Positions 24,998 to 33,443 of a stretch of 64,000 bases of DNA are shown here, piece after piece. The notes below the pieces were generated by a model that saw only the letters and a list, made by a program, of their open reading frames with translations, was not told the origin of the DNA and ran no database searches. Both the position numbers and the translations under genes were made by a program. This stretch comes from Alphaproteobacteria bacterium (lineage in GTDB: Bacteria > Pseudomonadota > Alphaproteobacteria > Micavibrionales > Micavibrionaceae), in assembly GCA_023384135.1 (NCBI GenBank), contig JAHDXS010000003.1:378728-442727 (forward strand), read 5' to 3'. How positions within the stretch are numbered: the first letter of the stretch is position 1; each line of letters begins with the position of its first letter.

Positions 24998-26599
24998 TTA
25001 CACAAGCGCGTCATACTGCATCCGCCCGGTGACCGGGTTGACGCTCCAGCCCATGGAGCTGGCGATAATGACGCTCTGTTCGTCTTCCGCGCCGTTCGCG
25101 GAATATCTCTTGCCCGGCCCGCCGCCTTGCCCGTCCTCGCGGCCGAAAGCATATCCTTCGTCGGCCAGAGAAAACTCAAGCCCCGAACCGTCCGGCGACA
25201 ATCCGGCATCGGCCAGCGCCCGCTCAAGCGCATGCGCGTCCCGCTGCAACATGGCGAACGTCTCCGGCTTCTCGATGGTCAGAACCACCTTCGCGGCATT
25301 GTCCTTGTTCACGCTCATCTTCACCTCTACGCGGCCCAGCTCCGGCGGATCGAGTTGGAGCGTGATACGCGTATCCAGCTTCTCGGCTCCGACCTTCTGA
25401 ATGGTCGCGGCGACGGTCTGCACGGCCGGATGTGGCTGCGCGGCGCTGGATGCGTGCAGAGAGGGGCTGGTCAGGCTCGGCCCGGTGAGGGTCGGCGTGG
25501 TGATTACGGCGGCGCTTCCCGCATTGGCGGGCGGCATAAATCCGCCCTCCGGCTGCGCGAACAACCCGCCCTCGGCGCCCAGCGCCAGCATCAGGGCAGG
25601 GGTGGAAACGGAAGTTTTAAGTTGCCCCTGCTCGGCGGGAGAGTGCACGGCCTGCGCGGCGCGAAGCGCGGATTTGAAATCATAGGCCGCATCCTCAGGC
25701 AGGCTCGCCCCCGTCTGCCCGAAACGGTCCAGATCATAACGGCCCTCGAACCGTTCGTTCTTGGTGTGCCCGATCTCGGGCGTTTCCGCCGTCTCGGCCT
25801 GTGCTTGAACGGTTTCCCCGGTCTTTGCGGGCTCGATAAGCTTGACGATCCGCGTCAGAATATCGTTCAGCGCGGCAAAGGAGTCAAAATTCCGGTCTTC
25901 CTCAAGCGCCGTCTCGACATCCTGCTGCAACTGCGTCAGGATTTCCGGCGTCAAACCGTCGATGGCGCTCAGATCGTCACGGCTCAGAAAATCGGCCAGA
26001 GCCTGAAGCCCCTCGCGCGCGCCCGGCGTGTTTAAAAGATTCAGCAAACCCTGCGGGGCGGCATCGGCTCCGTTATCCTGTTTCGGAGCTTGCAAGGCGG
26101 TCTGCGTAAGGAAAAGCCCGCGCGTATTCTCCGTCAAACCGTTTTGGTCATCGCCGGTTTCGCTCGCACGTTGCTCGCCCGCGATCAGGGAAAGCAGAAG
26201 ATCCTCCGGGCTTCGTTCGTCGGTTGCGTCCGAGAACGCCTCAAGGGCGGCCTGATCGTTCGACGGGTCGCCGTCCTTCAGATCCTCAAGCAGGCTGGCC
26301 AGAAGATCACGCAAATCCTGAAGCTGGGAGAACGTTGAGGCCGCCGGGGCGCTTTCGCCCTGCGCGGGCTTCGGTGCGGCGTCGCCCTTGGTGTCCGAGA
26401 TATAATCGTCAAAGCTTTTCTGCTTCGTCCGGTCCTCGTTATCCTTCGCGCGAACGGTTTTGTTTTGGGCCTTGCTGGCGGAATCCGTTTCGCTCGCTTT
26501 TCGCGTCTGAACCTTGGCCTTCGCCGCCAGATCGTTGGCAGGCTGGGGCAAATCCTTCTGGATGGTCGTAAATGTGAAAAGCGTGTCTGTGTTCATCAT
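24998..26599 (-). CDS. fliK: Flagellar hook-length control protein FliK
   Basis: The 533-residue protein has a long low-complexity N-terminal part rich in Ala, Gln, Asp and Glu, which acts as the ruler in FliK. A C-terminal Flg_hook domain covers residues about 385-490, with ITLQLDPPELGRVEVKMSV and then LQRDAHALERALADAGL; the LDPPELG-V-V pattern is diagnostic. FliK measures the hook and triggers the switch from hook to filament export. It lies next to flgD and flgE as expected. Confidence 0.92.
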   Translation of the reverse strand: MMNTDTLFTFTTIQKDLPQPANDLAAKAKVQTRKASETDSASKAQNKTVRAKDNEDRTKQKSFDDYISDTKGDAAPKPAQGESAPAASTFSQLQDLRDLLASLLEDLKDGDPSNDQAALEAFSDATDERSPEDLLLSLIAGEQRASETGDDQNGLTENTRGLFLTQTALQAPKQDNGADAAPQGLLNLLNTPGAREGLQALADFLSRDDLSAIDGLTPEILTQLQQDVETALEEDRNFDSFAALNDILTRIVKLIEPAKTGETVQAQAETAETPEIGHTKNERFEGRYDLDRFGQTGASLPEDAAYDFKSALRAAQAVHSPAEQGQLKTSVSTPALMLALGAEGGLFAQPEGGFMPPANAGSAAVITTPTLTGPSLTSPSLHASSAAQPHPAVQTVAATIQKVGAEKLDTRITLQLDPPELGRVEVKMSVNKDNAAKVVLTIEKPETFAMLQRDAHALERALADAGLSPDGSGLEFSLADEGYAFGREDGQGGGPGKRYSANGAEDEQSVIIASSMGWSVNPVTGRMQYDALV

Positions 26600-26610
26600 G
26601 ATGTCCCGCT

Positions 26611-27090
26611 CTAGGCCGTTTCGCTTACGCCCGTTGAAACCCGAAGGCTGTTGGATGAGGTGTTCAACCGGCCGTTATCGCCATAGCTGAACGTGCTCTT
26701 TTCCTGTGCCGCGCGGATGGCCGCGTTGCGGATGGTCTGCCCGAGCCTGTCGGTGCATTTGCGCATCCGGTTGAGCTGCTCCAGATTGACCTGAATGACC
26801 TTGGAAAAATGACTCTGCGTCGCGCGCAGCTCCTCGCGCAGCGCGGGGTCTGCGGTTTTCACTTCCTCCTTGCGCAGGATCAACGTGCTGATCGCGGCCT
26901 GATAGGCCCGCGCGGCCTCCGACTTGCGCTCCTGAAATGCAAGGAACGCCTTACCGTCGGTCGATTTAAGAATTTGCGTCTCTTCCTCGTAAACCGATTG
27001 CAGCGCTCGCGCGACCGTAATCATCTCGCGAAGAGCTTCATTGATCGGCTTGGACGCGCCGGACGCCGGATCTGCCGTGTGGTTCGTCAT
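26611..27090 (-). CDS. FlgN-like flagellar chaperone (downstream member of a pair)
   Basis: The 159-residue protein is mostly helical. It starts with a segment (ALREMITVARALQSVYEEET) matching the FlgN pattern of L-x(2)-E-x(2)-ALx(5)-E, and later has a long coiled-coil stretch. FlgN carries the hook-filament junction proteins FlgK and FlgL to the export gate. The upstream gene product has the same layout (ALRELIRLTKALRDMAEQET), so the two look like tandem paralogues. The match to FlgN is by pattern only. Confidence 0.6.
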   Translation of the reverse strand: MTNHTADPASGASKPINEALREMITVARALQSVYEEETQILKSTDGKAFLAFQERKSEAARAYQAAISTLILRKEEVKTADPALREELRATQSHFSKVIQVNLEQLNRMRKCTDRLGQTIRNAAIRAAQEKSTFSYGDNGRLNTSSNSLRVSTGVSETA

Positions 27091-27093
27091 CCC

Positions 27094-27549
27094 TTAAATC
27101 CTCTCTTCTTGCGTTTCGCCGCGCGGGGCCTTGCCAGGCCACTCAACGCGCTGCCCCAGCTCCTGCGCGATGAAAAGACTCTCCATCGTGCTTGCCTGAG
27201 AACGGCGGCGGATCTGATCGACCATCACGTTGTTGGCTTCGGTCTTCTCCCGCAGTTCATTCTGAAGCGCCTCAAGCTGCTTCAAAAGCGCAGGGTCCGA
27301 TCCGCGAAACTCTTCAAGCCGCAGGCGGAACGCCTCGGCGGCGTCCTGATAACGCTGCGCCAGCTTTTCCTTGTCCATCTGCAAAAATGCAAACGGGAGC
27401 ATGTTGTTGGTGACCAGCGCCTGCGTCTCCTGCTCGGCCATATCGCGCAGCGCTTTGGTCAGTCGGATCAACTCGCGCAACGCCGCCGCCGGGTCGCGGG
27501 GCAGGGGACCGGTTTCAGGTTCGACTTTCTTAAGGGGTGTTTTAGTCAT
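27094..27549 (-). CDS. FlgN-like flagellar chaperone (upstream member of a pair)
   Basis: The 151-residue helical protein aligns by eye with the next gene product: AAALRELIRLTKALRDMAEQ with EALREMITVARALQSVYEEE, then a Q-x-DKEKLAQRYQDAAEAF segment with QERKSEAARAYQAAISTL, and a GSDPALLKQLEALQNEL segment with TADPALREELRATQSHF. It sits between flgJ and fliK, four bases before the next gene. A role as export chaperone for hook-associated proteins is inferred from location and helix pattern. Confidence 0.62.
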   Translation of the reverse strand: MTKTPLKKVEPETGPLPRDPAAALRELIRLTKALRDMAEQETQALVTNNMLPFAFLQMDKEKLAQRYQDAAEAFRLRLEEFRGSDPALLKQLEALQNELREKTEANNVMVDQIRRRSQASTMESLFIAQELGQRVEWPGKAPRGETQEERI

Positions 27550-27584
27550 GTCACTCGTCCTTCTCTCTCACAAAAAGATCACAA

Positions 27585-27941
27585 TTACTGTCCTGCGGCG
27601 GCGAGGCTTTGTGCCTCCTGCTGCCGGATCAATTCCGCCTTCACGGCGGCCGAAAGCCCGTATCCGCCCGCCTTGACCACGTTCCGTCCGTATTCCTGCA
27701 GCAGGAATCCCTGGAAAACCTCTTCGCCTTTGCCGCCGCCGAACATCCCGTCGGTCGAAAGCCCCTCGAACATCGGCTTCATCATCTCGGTGACGAACAC
27801 GGCCTCGAACTCCTGAGCCGCCTCCTCGATCTTCTTCGTGTTCCGCGTGGCGGCCAGCCGCTCGGTCACGCGCAGCCCGTCCGTCTGAGAAAGCTGCATC
27901 ATCGTCAGTTCTGTGCCGGGCGCGACGGAATTGATCATCAC
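27585..27941 (-). CDS. flgJ: Rod-binding protein, FlgJ N-terminal domain
   Basis: The 118-residue protein matches the rod-binding domain of FlgJ (AAQEFEAVFVTEMMKPMFEG, then LLQEYGRNVVKAGGYGLS). It has no C-terminal peptidoglycan hydrolase domain, which is normal for alphaproteobacteria. It helps assemble the rod. Its start overlaps the flgI stop by four bases, so the two are coupled. A separate enzyme must open the peptidoglycan; the transglycosylase at 58908 is one possibility but there is no direct evidence. Confidence 0.9.
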   Translation of the reverse strand: MMINSVAPGTELTMMQLSQTDGLRVTERLAATRNTKKIEEAAQEFEAVFVTEMMKPMFEGLSTDGMFGGGKGEEVFQGFLLQEYGRNVVKAGGYGLSAAVKAELIRQQEAQSLAAAGQ

Positions 27942-29149
27942 ATCGCCTCGATCTCTGCCTGCAACGCGCCGGCGGTCTTGATAGCCTGAAGAATGGTGAT
28001 GATGTCGCGCGGCTTGACGCCCAGCTTATTGAGGCTGGTCACAAGGTCCTGCAACGTCACGCCGGAATCCAGAACCGCGAGCTTCACGTCCTCGCCCGTA
28101 TTGGCCGAAACATCGGTGCGCGGCACAACCACCGTCTGCCCCTGATCCGCAAACGGATTGGCCTGCGAAACCTGCGGCGTTTCATTGATCTTGAGCGTCA
28201 GGTTGCCCTGCGCGATCGCGACCGAACTCACCCGCACATCCGCGCCCATAACGACGACGCCCGAACGCTCGCTGATGACCACCTTCGCGGGCTGGTCCGG
28301 CTGCACGGGCAAAAGTTCGATATCGGTGACCAGATCCACGATCGATCCTTGGTAATCCATGGGGCGCTTGATAAGGACGCTGGAGGAATTTTCCGCGACC
28401 GCCAGCGTGCTGCCCGTAAACCCGTTGATGGCCTGCGCGATGCGCCGCGACGTGGTGAAGTCGGGGTTGCGCAGCGCCAGCCGCACTTCCTGCATATCGG
28501 CCAGTTGGAACGGAATTTCCTTCTCCACGATCGCGCCGGAAGGAATACGCCCGGCGGTCGGCACGTTCTGCGTCACGCTCGCGGCCTCGCCCTCGGCGGA
28601 AAATCCCGAGACATTCACTTCGCCCTGCGCGACGGCATAAACTTCCCCATCGGCGGCGATCAGCGGCGTGACCAGCAGCGTTCCGCCCTGAAGGCTCTTG
28701 GCGTCGCCCAGCGCGGAGACGTTCACATCGATCCGCGCGCCCTGATTGGTGAACGGGGGCAGGGTAGAGGTGACCATAACCGCGGCCACGTTTCCGGTAT
28801 TCAAATTCTGTCCGCGAATATTGACGCCCAGACGCTCAAGCATGGCGATCAGGCTCTGCTCGGTGAACGGCGAATTGTTCAACCCGTCCCCCGTACCGTT
28901 CAACCCGACGACCAGACCGTAACCAACCAGCTGGTTCTCCCGCACGCCTTCGACGTCTACGATATCCTTGATCCGCGAGGTCTTCGCCCACGCGGAACCG
29001 GCGCCCGCAGCAAAAAGCGCGACCGCCACCGTCAGGACGCCAAGCATCCCGAACCGGCGGCGGCTTCGCCCGTCCTTTTGGTCCTGTGCGGAGCAGGGGA
29101 GGAACCTGCCGCCCGCACGAAAATCTTTTTGTCTGACCGTTCTGAGCAT
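27938..29149 (-). CDS. flgI: Flagellar P-ring protein FlgI
   Basis: The 403-residue protein has the FlgI body after its signal sequence: RIKDIVDVEGVRENQLVGYG, then LVVGLNGTGDGL, and ends with a region containing VTLQDLVTSLNKLGVKPRDI. The N-terminus is odd. From the ATG at 29149, which has AGAAGGG just upstream, about 35 polar, Arg-rich residues come before the hydrophobic core MLGVLTVAVALFAAGAGSAWA, so the signal region is unusually long. A shorter form starting at that internal Met is possible. FlgI forms the ring in the peptidoglycan. It is the first gene of the operon driven by the sigma-54 element at 29273. Confidence 0.95.
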   Translation of the reverse strand: MLRTVRQKDFRAGGRFLPCSAQDQKDGRSRRRFGMLGVLTVAVALFAAGAGSAWAKTSRIKDIVDVEGVRENQLVGYGLVVGLNGTGDGLNNSPFTEQSLIAMLERLGVNIRGQNLNTGNVAAVMVTSTLPPFTNQGARIDVNVSALGDAKSLQGGTLLVTPLIAADGEVYAVAQGEVNVSGFSAEGEAASVTQNVPTAGRIPSGAIVEKEIPFQLADMQEVRLALRNPDFTTSRRIAQAINGFTGSTLAVAENSSSVLIKRPMDYQGSIVDLVTDIELLPVQPDQPAKVVISERSGVVVMGADVRVSSVAIAQGNLTLKINETPQVSQANPFADQGQTVVVPRTDVSANTGEDVKLAVLDSGVTLQDLVTSLNKLGVKPRDIITILQAIKTAGALQAEIEAM

Positions 29150-29272
29150 AATACCCTTCTACGCTGCGTGGCGCCCGCTCGCGCGGTGGCCGTTTGTCCG
29201 TTTGGGGCCTCTCTCGCCCCCGTGGAGGATCGTATTTCCGTAATCAAAAACACAATCGTCCAAAAACCCCCT

Positions 29273-29288
29273 TGCGAAACCCGTGCCA
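29273..29288 (-). promoter_or_regulatory. Sigma-54 promoter for the flgI-to-flgE operon
   Basis: Leftward reading gives TGGCAC-GGGTT-TCGCA, with the invariant GG (29287-29286) and GC (29275-29274) 12 bases apart. It matches TGGCAC-N5-TTGCW at all but one base of the core. Start near 29262, about 110 bases before flgI. Nothing else stands out in the 29150-29476 gap, and no clear fliX promoter was found. Confidence 0.85.
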
Positions 29289-29476
29289 GTTTCAGGCGGG
29301 CGAAAAAGCGCGTTGTTAGTGAAAAAGAGAAGCGGCAGGAAATTTGCAAAACCGGCGCAGGGGGCGCTTTTGTCCAACCCCCTCAGGCGACTGGGCAATT
29401 CTTGCCCGCTTGCAAAGCCCGCCCCCTAAGGCGTAAACTTGAACAATGGGGACCAGACAAACGGAAAAGGAAAACC

Positions 29477-29905
29477 ATGAAGGTTGAAGGTCCGAAAAAA
29501 TCGCAGTCCGCGTCGTCCTCCAAGAAATCGTCGGCCTCCGGCGCCGATGGCGTGGACTTCAGCCAGTATATAAAGTCGGGGCAGGAACCCTCGGCGGTCT
29601 CGACCGCCCGGGCCATCACCAACGTCGATTCGCTTCTGTCCGTTCAGGCTGCCGAAGACCCCACCGAACGCGCGGCGCGGGGCCGGATGCGGGAACGCTC
29701 AGACAAAATCATAGAGGGGCTGGAGAAAATCCGTGTCGCCATGCTGACGGGCGACCTGACCGTCGGCCACATGATCGACATTGCCGATGTCGTGGCTTCC
29801 CACCGCGAAAAGATCCAGGACCCCAAACTGACCGATATTATGGACGAAATCGACCTCCGGGCGCAGGTCGAGCTGGCCAAAATGCGCGTCGCCATGAACG
29901 GCTGA
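29477..29905 (+). CDS. fliX: Flagellar assembly regulator FliX
   Basis: The 142-residue protein begins MKVEGP, like Caulobacter FliX, followed by a disordered Ser/Lys-rich part and a helical C-terminal domain (IEGLEKIRVAMLTGDLTVGH; KLTDIMDEIDLRAQVELAKM). FliX binds FlbD and makes its activity depend on completion of early basal body parts. The pairing of fliX with an FlbD that lacks key receiver residues supports this. The start is the ATG at 29477 with an AGGAAAA upstream. It is divergent from flgI. Confidence 0.85.
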   Translation: MKVEGPKKSQSASSSKKSSASGADGVDFSQYIKSGQEPSAVSTARAITNVDSLLSVQAAEDPTERAARGRMRERSDKIIEGLEKIRVAMLTGDLTVGHMIDIADVVASHREKIQDPKLTDIMDEIDLRAQVELAKMRVAMNG

Positions 29906-29983
29906 AATCCCCGGGTTTAGGCTGATTTCTCTCACTTTATGCAGTTGCTCCCCCGGCCATTTCAGCGCCTTAGGCTTATTTTC

Positions 29984-30012
29984 TTGTCTTTAACCTTTGT
30001 TCCCCTTATAAA
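29984..30012 (+). promoter_or_regulatory. Sigma-70-type promoter for dksA
   Basis: TTGTCT (29984-29989), 17 bases, TATAAA (30007-30012). Start near 30019, giving a leader of about 50 bases. A promoter this close to consensus suits a housekeeping regulator. Confidence 0.7.
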
Positions 30013-30069
30013 TTTTCAGTTTTTAAAGTGATCGTGTCCAAACTTGACGGATAAGGGATAACAAGAGAC

Positions 30070-30504
30070 ATGAAGGCATCGACCGCAATAACCGTTCCTC
30101 CGAAATACGACCCGGAAAAAGACAAGAACGGCTTTATGAACCCCGTAATGCTGGAATATTTCCGCCAGAAACTCATCGCTTGGCGTACGGAGCTTTTGAA
30201 AGAATCCGAGCATACGATCCAGCAAACCTTGCAAGGCACCGAACTGCAAAAGCCCGACATGGCCGACCGCGCCTCTGCCGAAACCGATCATGCGCTGGAA
30301 TTGCGCACCCGCGACCGAGAACGCAAGCTGATCAGCAAGATCAACTCCGCGCTCGAGTCCATTGATCTCGGTGAATACGGTTACTGCGAGGAAACCGGGG
30401 AGCCGATCTCTGTTGCCCGCCTCAAGGCCCGCCCCATCGCGACTCTCTCGCTGGAGGCGCAGGAACGCCACGAGCGCTTGGAGCGCACCAAACGCGACGA
30501 GTGA
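30070..30504 (+). CDS. dksA: RNA polymerase-binding transcription factor DksA
   Basis: The 144-residue protein has the DksA coiled coil and C-terminal zinc-finger region. The coiled-coil part includes ADRASAETDHALELRTRDRE, with the acidic tip ADRAS-E-D that reaches into the secondary channel. The finger region reads YGYCEETGEPISVARLKARP, keeping only one cysteine of the usual four in the first knuckle (C-x2-T instead of C-x2-C), so zinc binding may be lost, as in some other DksA homologues. DksA works with ppGpp to reset transcription of ribosomal and flagellar genes. It has its own promoter. Confidence 0.93.
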   Translation: MKASTAITVPPKYDPEKDKNGFMNPVMLEYFRQKLIAWRTELLKESEHTIQQTLQGTELQKPDMADRASAETDHALELRTRDRERKLISKINSALESIDLGEYGYCEETGEPISVARLKARPIATLSLEAQERHERLERTKRDE

Positions 30505-30530
30505 TGGGGCCTGTCAGCGCCGACGGGACA

Positions 30531-30700
30531 CCCGTCATTGCGAACCCGCGCCAGCGGGTGAAGCAATCCATTTATTCCGCAAGATAGATTGCTTCGTCAG
30601 CCTGACGGCCTCCTCGCAATGACGAATAAAGCCTAAGCCCGCGTTGTGTTCGTCGTGATCGTTGTGTTTCAAAAGAACGCTTGGCGTCTTCGCGATTCAT
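30531..30700 (+). repeat. Interspersed intergenic repeat A, copy 2
   Basis: Starts with GTCATTGCGAACCCGCGCCAGCGGGTGAAGC-type sequence, then GATTGCTTCGTC and CCTCCTCGCAATGAC, then the tail with GTGATCGTTGTGTTTCA and CTTGGCGTCTTCGCG. The first part is an imperfect palindrome. It lies between the converging ends of dksA and flgH. Confidence 0.8.
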
Positions 30701-30735
30701 ACCGTGGATTCGGGCCTCCGCCGGAATGACGTTCT

Positions 30736-30772
30736 CTAGCGTCATCCTGAGTGCAACGAAGCATCCTGTAAC
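30736..30772 (+). repeat. Interspersed repeat, GTCATCCTGAGNGNAGCGAAGGATC type
   Basis: GCGTCATCCTGAGTGCAACG followed by AAGCATCCTGTAACTT is a diverged copy of segments at 40797-40821 and 56972-56997. It directly follows repeat A copy 2 in the dksA/flgH gap. Confidence 0.65.
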
Positions 30773-30790
30773 TTTTGTCTTGTAACTCTC

Positions 30791-31567
30791 TTAGAACGGG
30801 AAGATCACGTCGTAAACCTGCTGCCCGTAGCGCGGCTGCTGAACGTCCGTGATATGGCCTTCGCCGCCGTAAACCACGCGGGCCTCGGCGATCTGATCGT
30901 ACTGCACGGTGTTTTGCACGCTGATATCCTCGGGCCGGATCACGCCGTCCACCGCAAGAATACGCTTCTCGAAATTCACCAGAACTTCCTGCTTGCCGTG
31001 GATCACCATATTTCCGTTCGGCAGAACCTGCGTAATGAGGGCGGCCATGCGCATTTCGATCTTATCCTCGCGCTCGATGGCGCCGCTTCCGGTGTAGGAG
31101 GAGGAGGAGTCCGCTTGCGCAAGATTAGTGTTGTTCACCGCTTCGGGCAAAAGGCGGTTCAGCGCTTGCTCATACCCCAACAGTGCGTCCAGCCCGGCGC
31201 CTTCCTGACCGGAACGGCTGCGTTGCGTGCTGTTATCCATCTCCGCCTCGTCGTCGATATCGATGAGAACCGTAATGATATCGCCGATATTCTTGGCGCG
31301 CTGATCCTTGAAAAACGTCACCCGGTCGGATTGCCAAAGCGAGTTTTTCTCGCGCACCACCTTGGTCGGGGCGGGCATGGGCAAACTGACGGGCTGGTAA
31401 TTGTCTTGCGTGACCGGATTGGCGATGGCCGACATTTCCGGGGCTTTCCCGACCTTGGAGAGTTTATCGGCCGTCGCACATCCGCCCAGAACGGCCAGCG
31501 CCGCGACGCACACCGCCGCCCGCATCCGGCCCGTTTGATTTATTTTGATGGTTTCAGTTTTACGCAT
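30791..31567 (-). CDS. flgH: Flagellar L-ring lipoprotein FlgH
   Basis: The 258-residue protein has a lipoprotein signal with LGGC at residues 27-30, so Cys30 is lipidated. The body carries FlgH signatures: SLWQSDRVTFFKDQRAKNIG, then DIITVLIDIDDEAEMDNSTQ and a C-terminal beta barrel region ending DVQQPRYGQQVYDVIFPF. FlgH forms the ring in the outer membrane. It is the last gene of the leftward flgF-flgG-flgA-flgH operon. Confidence 0.95.
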   Translation of the reverse strand: MRKTETIKINQTGRMRAAVCVAALAVLGGCATADKLSKVGKAPEMSAIANPVTQDNYQPVSLPMPAPTKVVREKNSLWQSDRVTFFKDQRAKNIGDIITVLIDIDDEAEMDNSTQRSRSGQEGAGLDALLGYEQALNRLLPEAVNNTNLAQADSSSSYTGSGAIEREDKIEMRMAALITQVLPNGNMVIHGKQEVLVNFEKRILAVDGVIRPEDISVQNTVQYDQIAEARVVYGGEGHITDVQQPRYGQQVYDVIFPF

Positions 31568-31609
31568 ACCACACCTCTCTCTTGTGGGGATTTACTCAGA
31601 AAATAACAT

Positions 31610-32578
31610 TCACGGCGCGGCCACCCGCACCTCGTTGATGCCCGTCACAAGGGCCTCGATGGTCACATTGCTCGACGTGTTGACGACGCGTATGACATCG
31701 CCCTTCGATCCGTTTTCAAGCGCCTTGCCCTTGGCGGTCAGGCTCAGAACCCCGGCGTCGAGAATGACGGTGACCAGATCGCCACGGGAAACAATCTTCG
31801 GCGTGGTCATATCGCCCGCCCGCAGGGGACGGCCGGCAATCGCGAACCGGCGCGGCGTCGTGCCGATCAAAACCTGCTCGTCAACGATCGTGCCCTGAAT
31901 GAATTCGGATTCCGGCACCTGGATATAGTCGATATCGTTCGCGTCGATGACCTCTCCGCTCTGGATGTTCGAGCGCAACACGGGAACCGTGATCAACGGA
32001 TGGATCGTCCCGGTGACCTGAAATTTCTGGATCGGTTTCTCGGCGGAGGGGGCGGAGACAGTCGCCTCGAACGTATTCTTGGAGCGGTTCAGGGAAACCT
32101 GCGTAACCTCAAGGCTGGCCGGCTCGCTGCGGGGCAGGACGATCTGCGTGTAGTCCGGCGGTATCCGAAGCGAGAAATCGCCCGTGTATCCTTCCTTGAA
32201 AATCGCATCCTTGAGATGGTCCTCAATCACGCTCTGCCCGATCACCGTTGCATCCCGCCGGATCACGACCTGCTCACCCGAACTCGTCGGCCGCCATGGC
32301 AGATCGAGCGCGATAGCAATCCGCAAAAGCGTCCGCGCGTTCAGAACCATATCTTGCCCCGGGCGCGGCGCGACGCCCAGAACCCGGTCCTGATCGCCCT
32401 CCAGCCCGTAGAAAATATCGCCGAGCTTGATCGTATTCTCGGTGACGATGACATTGTCCTTCAACCCCATCGCCAGCGACCCCCGCACGGGCAGCGCCAG
32501 CAGCGCGGCCATCGCCAGCGCGGCCCAGACGCGCCGCGCGCCGGAAGCTGTAGGGTATGATTTCGATATCGTCGTCAT
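31610..32578 (-). CDS. flgA: Flagellar P-ring assembly chaperone FlgA
   Basis: The 322-residue protein has a signal peptide (hydrophobic core AALAMAALLALPVRGSLA) and an N-terminal domain beginning VIVTENTIKLGDIFYGLEGD. The C-terminal SAF-type domain (IKSGEVIDANDI-like RSNIQSGEVIDANDIDYIQV) and final LTAKGKALENGSKGDVIRV match FlgA. FlgA assists P-ring formation by FlgI in the periplasm. It lies between flgG and flgH with short gaps of about 35-45 bases. Confidence 0.93.
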   Translation of the reverse strand: MTTISKSYPTASGARRVWAALAMAALLALPVRGSLAMGLKDNVIVTENTIKLGDIFYGLEGDQDRVLGVAPRPGQDMVLNARTLLRIAIALDLPWRPTSSGEQVVIRRDATVIGQSVIEDHLKDAIFKEGYTGDFSLRIPPDYTQIVLPRSEPASLEVTQVSLNRSKNTFEATVSAPSAEKPIQKFQVTGTIHPLITVPVLRSNIQSGEVIDANDIDYIQVPESEFIQGTIVDEQVLIGTTPRRFAIAGRPLRAGDMTTPKIVSRGDLVTVILDAGVLSLTAKGKALENGSKGDVIRVVNTSSNVTIEALVTGINEVRVAAP

Positions 32579-32613
32579 GGGCCTCTCTCCTTGCCTTTTT
32601 GACTATTCGCCGC

Positions 32614-33399
32614 TTATCTCAACTGAGTAAGGGTCAAAAGCATCTCGTCGCTCGTCGAAATGACGTTGGAATTCATCTCGTAAGCCCGCTGCGCAGTAAT
32701 CAGCTCGGTAATCTCCGAAACCACGTCCACGTTGGAACGCTCAAGGGCGCCCTGCTGGATCTCCGCGAAATTCTCCGAATTCGGGTTTCCCACCACCGGC
32801 GCGCCCGACGCATCCGTCTCCAGAAGGAAATTTCCGCCGATCGCCTCAAGCCCCGCCGGGTTAATGAAATCGGCCAGTTGAATCTGCCCCAGATTTTGGG
32901 TCGCCGTCTGGTTGGCGATGGAAACCTGCACCTCGCCGGACTGGCTGATATCGATTCCTGTGGCGTTTGCGGGGATCGTGATCCCCGGCAGGACGCTATA
33001 ACCCTGAACCGTTACGATCTCGCCGTTTTCGTTAATCTGAAACGTTCCATCCCGCGTATAGGCCGTGTCGCCGTTGGGCAGCTCGATCTGAAAAAACCCG
33101 CGCCCGGCCAACGCCAGATCAAGGTCGTTATCCGTGATCTCGATCGGCCCCTGCGAATGTTCGCGGTAGACCGCGCCCGTGCGTACGCCAAGCCCGAGCT
33201 GTAAACCCGAGGGCACCGTCGTCCCGGCATCGGAGGAGGTCGCGCCCGGACGGTTGATGTTCTGATAGATCAAATCCGCGAACGCCGCTCTCTGCCGCTT
33301 GTATCCGGCGGTCGTCATGTTCGCGATGTTGTTGGAAATAACATCGACATTGGTCTGCTGGGCCATCATGCCCGTTGCGCCGATATCCAGTGATCTCAT
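32614..33399 (-). CDS. flgG: Flagellar distal rod protein FlgG
   Basis: The 261-residue protein has the normal FlgG length. It starts MRSLDIGATGMMAQQTNVDV, followed by ISNNIANMTTAGYKRQRAAF, and ends with the C-terminal rod helix (AYEMNSNVISTSDEMLLTLT). The middle contains YTRDGTFQINENGEIVTVQG, diagnostic for the rod/hook family. It forms the distal rod that the L and P rings encircle. It follows flgF with a 44-base gap. Confidence 0.96.
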   Translation of the reverse strand: MRSLDIGATGMMAQQTNVDVISNNIANMTTAGYKRQRAAFADLIYQNINRPGATSSDAGTTVPSGLQLGLGVRTGAVYREHSQGPIEITDNDLDLALAGRGFFQIELPNGDTAYTRDGTFQINENGEIVTVQGYSVLPGITIPANATGIDISQSGEVQVSIANQTATQNLGQIQLADFINPAGLEAIGGNFLLETDASGAPVVGNPNSENFAEIQQGALERSNVDVVSEITELITAQRAYEMNSNVISTSDEMLLTLTQLR

Positions 33400-33443
33400 G
33401 TCCTATACTCCTTCGATAAATAATCCAAAAACCGTGATCTTCT

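Noticed and set aside
29385-29425. GGGCAATTCTTGCCCGCTTGC as a sigma-54 promoter for fliX
   Set aside because: No GG/GC pair has the required 12-base distance.
28349-29476. Upstream extension of the fliX frame through the flgI gene
   Set aside because: The family match starts exactly at MKVEGP (29477). The upstream part is antisense to flgI and contains the sigma-54 promoter.
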